Part shown: one piece after another, positions 1 through 5,349 of the stretch
How the letters are laid out: each line of letters opens with the position of its first letter
Position numbering within the stretch: the first letter of the stretch is position 1
Assembly (NCBI GenBank): GCA_003233535.1
Contig: QIMA01000020.1
Location: 1-5,349 of the forward strand
Direction of reading: 5' to 3'
DNA length: 5,349 nt
Source: Rhodanobacteraceae bacterium
GTDB lineage: Bacteria > Pseudomonadota > Gammaproteobacteria > Xanthomonadales > SZUA-5
Position numbers and translations under genes: made by a program
The notes under the pieces: generated by a model
Databases searched by the model: none
Told to the model about the DNA's origin: nothing
Seen by the model: only the letters and a program-made list of their open reading frames with translations

Positions 1-7
1 AGTATTG

Positions 8-432
8 CTAACCGTGCAAGCGAAGAATCACCGGCCCATCGTTGACCAGATGGACGTGTATGTGTGCGCCGAAACGACCGGTGGCAACGACTGCATGACG
101 ACTTCGGCACACAGCAACCAGTTCATCACATCAAAGCGCTGCTTGCCCAGTTCCGGACTGGCCGCAGTCGTCAATGAGGGGCGCATGCCCTTCTGCGTAT
201 TCGCCGCCAGAGTGAATTGCGACACCAGCAGCAAGCCGCCGCCGCTGTCGGCCAGCGATCTGTTCATCTTGCCGTCGGCAACGGCAAATATGCGGCAACC
301 AAGCAGCCGGTGGGCCATCTTCTGCACCTGCGCACGAGTTGTATCGTATCTGCATGAGCACTGCGGGATGGCGACTCTAAACCGCTCCGCCTGCACGCCC
401 GTCTGGAGCGCAGCTACTCGCCAAGAGCTCAC
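8..432 (-). pseudogene. dtd: Broken D-aminoacyl-tRNA deacylase (Dtd) gene
   Basis: Intact Dtd is a cytosolic enzyme of about 145 residues that hydrolyses D-amino acids wrongly attached to tRNA. Family resemblance is clear from about position 345 downward: a helix resembling KMAHRLLGCRIF, then DGKMNRSL, the active-site motif SQFTLAA (codons from 222) and KGMRPSLTTAASPEL. After RFD the frame is lost. The expected C-terminus, with ATGRFGAH and LVNDGPV, continues in another frame to a TAG at 8-10, while the first frame runs on to a TGA at 28-30. The switch coincides with a tandem TGATGTGATG (124-133). Removing one 5-base copy restores one frame and the normal spacing between RFD and TGRF. The first 30 or so residues, read from a GTG at 432, match Dtd poorly, and traces of the expected strand appear in two frames, suggesting further indels. 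The conserved Thr of the NxGPxT motif is Ile. A sequencing error could explain the frameshift alone but not all the lesions. Strongly identified as dtd-derived; inactivity is inferred. Confidence 0.85.
124..133 (-). repeat. 5-bp tandem duplication causing the dtd frameshift
   Basis: On the minus strand the sequence reads TGATG twice in direct succession (CATCACATCA on the plus strand). One copy gives a reading of RFDELVAV continuing through [13 protein letters not shown], which fits Dtd. Two copies shift the frame and end the protein early, at 28-30. Replication slippage is the likely cause. Confidence 0.8.
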
Positions 433-642
433 TGCGAGTCCCGTTCTCGTTGGACCAGCTGATTCGTTGCTCCGCCCTGAGAGCGCATGCGCTCTCAGGG
501 CGTGGTATCGCGTCTACCTGCGCCGCCACCCAAAATCAGGTGATTCCGAATCATTGCAGCACCGGCCATCAGCACTGGTACGAACCGGATCCCCCAATCT
601 GAGCGCCCGCCGCCCCTGCTGGGCCAAATCTAAGCGGTGGAT
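433..642. other. Intergenic spacer between the C25 protease gene and the dtd remnant
   Basis: This 210-base stretch separates the stop codon of the large gene (643-645) from the GTG at 432. No convincing gene is present. The longest minus-strand reading from an ATG is 24 codons (569-495) and has no ribosome binding site. The one clear structure is the perfect palindrome at 473-502. No promoter for the dtd remnant was recognised, so the remnant may once have been served by read-through or by a promoter now lost. Confidence 0.8.
473..502 (-). terminator. Perfect 30-bp palindrome, possible terminator stem
   Basis: The arm CGCCCTGAGAGCGCA (473-487) is followed immediately by its exact reverse complement (488-502). 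RNA from either strand could form a long GC-rich hairpin, with the central GCATGC able to form the loop. It lies about 140 bases downstream of the protease stop codon, where transcript termination or 3'-end protection would be expected. Neither side carries a run of T, so it is not a classical intrinsic terminator. A dimeric protein-binding site is an alternative. The structure is certain; its role is not. Confidence 0.45.
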
Positions 643-3600
643 TCAGGGTCGCTGCGATACGCGCATGCTTGGATCGCCAAACAGGGTCATTCCTCGCAGG
701 ATGTCTACCAATTCCGGCTGATTCGCGTTCAAAGTCTGCTTCGCCTCAACCAACGCATCACCGATGCGCAGGCCTTCTTGGCCAAGGAGCGGCAGCAACA
801 CGCTAGCCATTTGCTTGTCACTCGTATGCTCGGTGAGTCCGCTTGAAGCGAACATAGCAACGGCGCCCGACGGCTGGCCGATCCAGCCGTGCGTCATGGT
901 GTTGTAATGCGGTGCAACGAAGTAGCCACCCCAACACCCGAATTCTGAGACAACGGGTGAAACACCCTGGTTGATCAACGCTGGGACTTGGTGACCCTGG
1001 AGTAACTGCTCACGCGACCAGACGGTGGGTGACCCATGACCGAAATAGCTAACGAGCCCGGCTCCGCCATTTACGGCATCAACTAAGTCGCTGCGCGCTG
1101 CGCCGACGCCTGTTGCCCCCAAAGCATAATTATCAAGATATACCCGATCAACTGCGCTCTGCATATGCGCTGGCAACTGGGCCGCAACGTCGTCCAACTC
1201 TGCTGCGTAATTCGCACCTTCAGCTGGGTTGCTGCGCTCGGCAACCAGCAGCACGCTGCGATCAGCAGGCGGCGTTGCGATCACCTTTTGCAGCATTGAA
1301 TTCAGCTCCGCCGCCGTGCGCACAGGCAACCGCCCTATCGCTAGTTCGGGAGCACCGTCGTTGTCGAAATCAACAAACAGGCTATCGAGAGGCGCGTGAT
1401 TGACGACCGGATGAGTGCGTCCATACAGTGTCGGAATATCGCTGACGCTGCCAAGTCCAAGCCGGTCATAGTAGTCATAGGTGTCGCCGCCGACGAGCAG
1501 CACGTAGCGCACACCGACCGCTTCTCGCGCCTCGGCTAAGAAGCGCTTGATCGCCAATGGATCAACTATTCCTGCCGAATAATGGGCATACACCTGATCG
1601 ACATCGACCGCACGAGCGCTTAGTCCTTCCGCTCTGCGCGCCTGTAGCAGCGGTTCCACCGCCGCCATAAACCGCGAAGGGGCAAGAACTAGCAGCTCTG
1701 CCGAACCTTGGCTTAACGGATTGGGGGCGAGATCTGCCGGGCGCATTTGCGGTCGCTTGGCTTGCGATCGGCTCACGACTACCAGCCGCCCGACCGCCTG
1801 TTGGGCGACCAAGTCTTCCAGCGAATTCAGTTGTCCCACACGCAGCAACGCACTCCAGCCGTCTGCCGTGGTAGCTATGTCAAAATCGCGGAGTCTATTC
1901 ACACCCTGATCGGTGAACTGCAGCGCCACGACATCATTGTCGGGTAATCCGCTAACCTTGATCTGTTCGCAGGCGTCGCCGCAGACCGGTACCTGCGCGA
2001 CATCTTCAAACGACGCCAGAGTAATTCCATCTCGCCGCGGCAGCAGTTGCGACGGTGCTACGCCTGTGGCCGCGTCGCCAGCCATCAGTTCCGCCATAGC
2101 GCTGATGCGAATGCGTTCGACACGGAGAATGTCGACCGGGAACCCAGTGTCAATCAGCTGCACCTCGACAATGTTGCTGTCGCCGTTCAGCACGCCGGCC
2201 GGAATCGGCCAAGCCGCCTTATCGATTTTCACGCCGTTGAATCGACGCTCGCCCAGTACGGTGCCGTTGATCGACACGCTATAGCGGTGATCATCGCCAA
2301 CGCCGGGGTAGTCAATGCCGCCCCAGACATCGACATGCAGCGCCGAGCGACCGGGCAATAATCCAGGCGTCGCTAGCGTCCAACTCTTTGAACCTGCGCC
2401 GCCATTTCGCTGCACGGTATCGAAGTACCAGGGATCAACACCTGGGGCAGAGAAGCTGTAGTAACGATCGGCGTCCAGAATAAAGTCGCGGCGCAGTCGA
2501 TCACTGGCGGCCGCGCTTTGCGGCGCAGCGCTAACGTCAATCCAGCGCGCACCCTGCCCCGCACCGTGGGTGAGCAAATACGGGCGAACCGTGGAGTACT
2601 GGCTGCCTTCAACCGCGTCACCGTAGAATTCAATGACGCTCGCGGCGCTCAACGGCTGGTCGCTGTCGATACCGAACGGAACCTCTTGCCCGTTATGGCT
2701 CAGGCGCAGATCGTCCGGATTGTTGCCGGTCAAATTAATGCCGATCGCTTGCAGGTCGCTCAAGCTAATTTGCTGCAGACCGCTCTCGGACACCAGGATC
2801 TCGACTGCACGGACAGCGCTTGCTTGCTGCTGCAGAGCGAGCCGTTGATCGTCGGCATCGGCTCGAGCCACTTGCTGCTCACCGCGAGCTTGCGCCCACG
2901 GAGCGGCGACAAATTCCAGCGGATCGCCGTTCGCACTTCCAATCGGATACGGCCCGAAGCGTTCGGCCTTGCCGGAACTCGCTATTTCTTCCAGATACAC
3001 CGGTGACGAGCTGGAGCTCGGCACAATGAGCTCGTAGTACTGGGGAATCAATGAATCCACGCCGGTGGCCATGACGAAACCCAAGGCCTCGTCGGCTACT
3101 GAACCATTAGCGTCCTGCAGTCGTGCCCGAAAACCGATCGTTCCGGCCTCGGTTGCCGTCGACCAACGTAGGGCGATTTGCGTTGGATTGAGGCGAACCA
3201 CACTCACGCTCGCAAGGGTCACCGGCAAGGTATTGATCGGGATCGCTTGATCCTCCACCTCACCGTCGGAGAGCAAACCAAGGTGGCTAGGCGGCGTACC
3301 GTCGCTGAAAAAGGTGGCATCGGTCGTCAGGCGCGCCCGCGCTACGCTCGGCGCCGCGTTATTCGGAATCGGTGCGGCGAGAGAGAACACCAGCACGGCA
3401 CTGAGCCCGGTAGAACCGTTGGCTATGTTACCGGTATTGAAGCCCGTGGTACTCGTCGACTGCAGATCTGGCAGAGAACGCTCGCCCGGATCGGTAAAGT
3501 CGCCATCGTTATTGAAATCGATCCACGCAACCAACTGGGCCGCAGATCCGCTGTTGTTGGTGACGTCAACCGTGACGCAATACTCGTTGGCTAACGGGCT

Positions 3601-5034
3601 TGTCGTATAGCCGCCACAAACCCAGCCTTGATTTACGACTCTGGGCGCGGGAAAGCTAACCCCATCTTCGTCATCGTTCAGGCTGGCGTTGTCGCCGGTA
3701 GCGCCGCTTGTGGCAGTCGCGTTGGTTTCACCGTCGGCCGTTAACGAGCCGATAAACAACGTGCTGCTGTTGCGTAGGCCGTGCCGCGGACCATTGTCGA
3801 CAAGCAAGGTACCGTAGCTCGCCGGGGCGTCGCCGTAGTCAAAAGCGCAAAGACTGAAATCGCCAATGCCGATAATTTGGAATACGGAGTCTGCGTTGGG
3901 CTCATCGCCCTGCGCGTAATTAATCTGGACCTGCGAAACGGGCTCCAAGAATTCGTAGCTAACGTTACCGTCGGTCGAGGTGGTCGCCGCACTGGTATCG
4001 GCTTCAACCCAATCGCCGGCATTCGCGGTGTTGCTGGTCGCCACCAGCGTGCGCTCGTATGGCACACGGCCGGTCGGGCCGGTGGCGCTTACCTGCACGT
4101 AGTCTTCCCAATCTCCGGCTGATCTGTCTACATCAAGCAAGTCAAAGCTTAAACCGGTCACCGGCGCGGAAAATCCGAAAGTGACGGATTCGGCAGTTAT
4201 CTCGGTGTCGCCAGTCGTATCCATCGCCAGTGTGTAGTAGCCGGATTGATTGCCCTGCGTCGTAATGCGCGTAATAAAGCTGGTCGCGATACCGCCCGGA
4301 TCAGTGGGCGCTTCACCCGAATTGCTTACCTCACTGAGGGTAATTAGGTCGGGTGCAACCGCAATGCTGGAGAACGTTTGCACTTGCCCGTTTGCACCCC
4401 AGTCAAAGCTACTGGTGGACGCGCAACGCGCCGGTGCGGTTGCCGCATCATTGCGCAAAGTGAGTCGGGCTGAGTTGAATGTGCCGCTGCCGCCACCGGC
4501 GCTACCGTCATCGCACATGCGCAGCGTCCAGGTTCCGGCCGAAGTACCGGTGTAGAAGGTGTCGAGCGCAGCTACCGCCACCAATCGGCGATAGGGCACG
4601 AGGCCGCCGGCCGCTACGGGGTCGGCGTCGCCATCATCAAGCACCGTGCCTGTGTCGTTGTTGCTAGAGAATGTGACCCGATAGTGATCGTCCGTATCGC
4701 CTGAAACTGCGGCCAGCGTAGCTAAGCTGCCGTCTGGCGCCTGCAAACTGAGGTTCAAGTCACCGCGCTGCAGATTTAGGATGTCCACGCCAATGCTGAT
4801 CGTGCCCGAACCACCCACGGTGAAGGCCTCGCTCACGGAAAAAGTTCGCGTAACCAGTGTTGGGCAGCCATTGTTGGCGACGTTCGCGGACGTGCTGTTG
4901 TCGTATGTATAAAGCACCTGCGACCAAGCCAGGGGTCCCTGCAGCATCAGTGCCAGCAGACCAATTGCGCGCGCTGTCCGGTTCCAACCTATACCAACAG
5001 AAGGCCGCGCTCGCGTGCCACGAAAGTTAACCAT
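643..5034 (-). CDS. Exported multidomain C25 (gingipain-family) cysteine peptidase, 1463 aa
   Basis: Predicted secreted or surface cysteine protease; substrate unknown. Numbering starts at the ATG at 5034, chosen because AGGAAA lies 8 bases upstream and a Sec signal peptide follows (basic residues 5-22, hydrophobic 23-37, likely cut after AWS at 38). An earlier in-frame TTG at 5166 would add 44 residues ahead of the signal. Domains in order: P-like domain about 59-196 (GDLNLSLQAPDG, GTWTLRMCDD); unassigned beta-rich region 200-395; GEVED-type domain about 398-597 (DYGDAPASYGT, WIDFNNDGDF, GEVED at 591-595); FN3-like 602-700; polar linker 705-742; gingipain-associated beta modules 743-983; C25 peptidase about 1112-1458. 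The peptidase has YVLLVGGD (1177-1184), DFDNDGAPELAIGRLP, catalytic His1333 in FGHGS, Cys1367 in EFGCWGG and LFGDPSMRV near the end. The His-Cys spacing (34) is close to that of RgpB (33). Nine cysteines: eight in four plausible pairs plus catalytic Cys1367. The protein stops right after C25, with no type IX sorting domain, PEP-CTERM or LPXTG tail. Family assignment is firm; domain edges are approximate. Confidence 0.93.
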   Translation of the reverse strand: MVNFRGTRARPSVGIGWNRTARAIGLLALMLQGPLAWSQVLYTYDNSTSANVANNGCPTLVTRTFSVSEAFTVGGSGTISIGVDILNLQRGDLNLSLQAPDGSLATLAAVSGDTDDHYRVTFSSNNDTGTVLDDGDADPVAAGGLVPYRRLVAVAALDTFYTGTSAGTWTLRMCDDGSAGGGSGTFNSARLTLRNDAATAPARCASTSSFDWGANGQVQTFSSIAVAPDLITLSEVSNSGEAPTDPGGIATSFITRITTQGNQSGYYTLAMDTTGDTEITAESVTFGFSAPVTGLSFDLLDVDRSAGDWEDYVQVSATGPTGRVPYERTLVATSNTANAGDWVEADTSAATTSTDGNVSYEFLEPVSQVQINYAQGDEPNADSVFQIIGIGDFSLCAFDYGDAPASYGTLLVDNGPRHGLRNSSTLFIGSLTADGETNATATSGATGDNASLNDDEDGVSFPAPRVVNQGWVCGGYTTSPLANEYCVTVDVTNNSGSAAQLVAWIDFNNDGDFTDPGERSLPDLQSTSTTGFNTGNIANGSTGLSAVLVFSLAAPIPNNAAPSVARARLTTDATFFSDGTPPSHLGLLSDGEVEDQAIPINTLPVTLASVSVVRLNPTQIALRWSTATEAGTIGFRARLQDANGSVADEALGFVMATGVDSLIPQYYELIVPSSSSSPVYLEEIASSGKAERFGPYPIGSANGDPLEFVAAPWAQARGEQQVARADADDQRLALQQQASAVRAVEILVSESGLQQISLSDLQAIGINLTGNNPDDLRLSHNGQEVPFGIDSDQPLSAASVIEFYGDAVEGSQYSTVRPYLLTHGAGQGARWIDVSAAPQSAAASDRLRRDFILDADRYYSFSAPGVDPWYFDTVQRNGGAGSKSWTLATPGLLPGRSALHVDVWGGIDYPGVGDDHRYSVSINGTVLGERRFNGVKIDKAAWPIPAGVLNGDSNIVEVQLIDTGFPVDILRVERIRISAMAELMAGDAATGVAPSQLLPRRDGITLASFEDVAQVPVCGDACEQIKVSGLPDNDVVALQFTDQGVNRLRDFDIATTADGWSALLRVGQLNSLEDLVAQQAVGRLVVVSRSQAKRPQMRPADLAPNPLSQGSAELLVLAPSRFMAAVEPLLQARRAEGLSARAVDVDQVYAHYSAGIVDPLAIKRFLAEAREAVGVRYVLLVGGDTYDYYDRLGLGSVSDIPTLYGRTHPVVNHAPLDSLFVDFDNDGAPELAIGRLPVRTAAELNSMLQKVIATPPADRSVLLVAERSNPAEGANYAAELDDVAAQLPAHMQSAVDRVYLDNYALGATGVGAARSDLVDAVNGGAGLVSYFGHGSPTVWSREQLLQGHQVPALINQGVSPVVSEFGCWGGYFVAPHYNTMTHGWIGQPSGAVAMFASSGLTEHTSDKQMASVLLPLLGQEGLRIGDALVEAKQTLNANQPELVDILRGMTLFGDPSMRVSQRP

Positions 5035-5042
5035 ATCAATCG

Positions 5043-5048
5043 TTTCCT
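5043..5048 (-). promoter_or_regulatory. Ribosome binding site of the C25 protease gene
   Basis: The minus strand reads AGGAAA followed by 8 bases and then ATG at 5034-5032. This good spacing, with the signal peptide directly downstream, decides the start in favour of this ATG over the upstream in-frame TTG at 5166, which has no comparable site. Confidence 0.8.
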
Positions 5049-5137
5049 GAAAACTCGAAAGCCACACCCCTAGACGCGCCTGGATGCCGAGCAGTTCAGC
5101 TAAAGCCCTGATTCGCAGGCGCACTACTATTGAATAA

Positions 5138-5166
5138 AGTATGCAAGGAGCACCGTTTGAAAACAA
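5138..5166 (-). promoter_or_regulatory. Candidate sigma-70-like promoter for the C25 protease gene
   Basis: On the minus strand TTGTTT (5166-5161) is separated by 17 bases from CATACT (5143-5138). The spacing is ideal, but the hexamers match consensus only 3/6 and 4/6. Transcription would start near 5131 and leave a leader of roughly 95 bases before the ATG. This is a weak call by eye. Confidence 0.3.
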
Positions 5167-5201
5167 GTCTCACCGAGTGAACAATTGGTCATTCAAGTGG
5201 G

Positions 5202-5320
5202 CGAGAAATGGCAAACGGGTCAACCAGATTCGGCTTCTCACCCTGAACATGGATTCACCCTGATGATATCGAACCAACTAAAGAATCCGTCCAGCGCCGA
5301 CGGGTCAAAGACGAGAAATG
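5202..5320. repeat. Cluster of duplicated 9-base motifs upstream of the protease gene
   Basis: Plus-strand copies: CGAGAAATG at 5202-5210 and 5312-5320; ACGGGTCAA at 5215-5223 and 5300-5308; TCACCCTGA at 5238-5246 and 5255-5263. The first two motifs occur in opposite order in their two clusters, so this is not a simple block duplication. The TCACCCTGA copies are 17 bases apart start to start. All lie upstream of the candidate promoter, as regulator-binding sites would. The repeats are directly visible; regulatory function is inference. Confidence 0.6.
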
Positions 5321-5349
5321 CCCTCCTTTGTAAACTATTGTCGCCATAG

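Larger units (their letters stand above)
5035..5349. other. Upstream non-coding region of the C25 protease gene
   Basis: This 315-base stretch contains no gene I can support. It holds the Shine-Dalgarno site, a candidate promoter (5138-5166) and three 9-base motifs that each occur twice (5202-5320). It also holds a 7-base inverted repeat, GCGCCTG at 5076-5082 and CAGGCGC at 5116-5122, which could fold a stem with a 33-base loop in the mRNA leader. Short minus-strand readings enter from the window edge and stop at 5255 and 5238. Either could be the tail of an upstream gene, but neither is recognisable. Confidence 0.7.

Noticed and set aside
495..569. 24-codon minus-strand ORF from ATG at 569 ending inside the palindrome
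   Set aside because: It has no Shine-Dalgarno sequence, is very short, and its hydrophobic start is too brief to count as a membrane segment. It could be a remnant of something longer, but nothing supports that.
5..721. Long open plus-strand frame (238 codons) across the dtd remnant and spacer
   Set aside because: It is antisense to the recognisable Dtd sequence and runs through the palindrome. Its translation is Arg/Ser/Pro-rich with no domain, and it shows no ribosome binding site.
2518..3006. Plus-strand ORF of 162 codons inside the protease gene
   Set aside because: It is a shadow of the strongly supported minus-strand coding frame, with no family features of its own.
5035..5166. 44-residue N-terminal extension of the protease from TTG at 5166
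   Set aside because: It would bury the signal peptide, has no good ribosome binding site, and overlaps the candidate promoter. The ATG at 5034 has both a ribosome binding site and a signal peptide.
5321..5329. Strong Shine-Dalgarno-like AAAGGAGGG on the minus strand
   Set aside because: No ATG or GTG follows at 5-12 bases, and the nearest TTG lies slightly too far and opens only about 18 codons. Probably coincidental.
5238..5349. Minus-strand frames entering from the right edge, ending at 5255 (30 aa) or 5238 (about 36 aa), as the tail of an upstream gene
   Set aside because: Both are open only over a short distance and match no family I recognise. The second is aromatic-rich and protein-like, but flanking sequence would be needed to decide.

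Overview
The window holds one very large intact gene, one decayed gene and their non-coding flanks, all on the minus strand. The base composition is moderately GC-rich. The decayed gene resembles proteobacterial D-aminoacyl-tRNA deacylase, and the large protein has a Sec signal peptide but no Bacteroidetes type IX sorting domain. Together these suggest a Gram-negative proteobacterium, perhaps a gammaproteobacterium of the Xanthomonas/Lysobacter/Rhodanobacter kind. That placement is inferred from protein flavour, not from a marker gene.

Reading along the minus strand, 5349-5035 is non-coding. It holds three short motifs that each occur twice (5202-5320), a weak candidate promoter (5138-5166), a small inverted repeat in the presumed leader, and a good Shine-Dalgarno sequence (5043-5048). 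Next comes a 1463-residue exported protein (5034-643). It has a signal peptide, an N-terminal proprotein-convertase P-like domain, a beta-rich region I cannot name, a GEVED-type domain, a fibronectin-III-like domain, a linker, gingipain-associated beta modules and a C-terminal peptidase family C25 (gingipain) domain. The His/Cys pair of the peptidase is present. Downstream, 642-433 is a spacer with a perfect 30-bp palindrome (473-502).

The last feature, 432-8, is a broken dtd gene. Its C-terminal half is unmistakable but is split by a frameshift at a tandem TGATG duplication, and its N-terminal third is eroded. The two genes share a strand but have no visible functional link. The large protein probably acts outside the cytoplasm as a multidomain cysteine protease, whereas Dtd is a cytosolic translation-proofreading enzyme. 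I see no RNA genes, insertion sequences, CRISPR arrays or phage genes.
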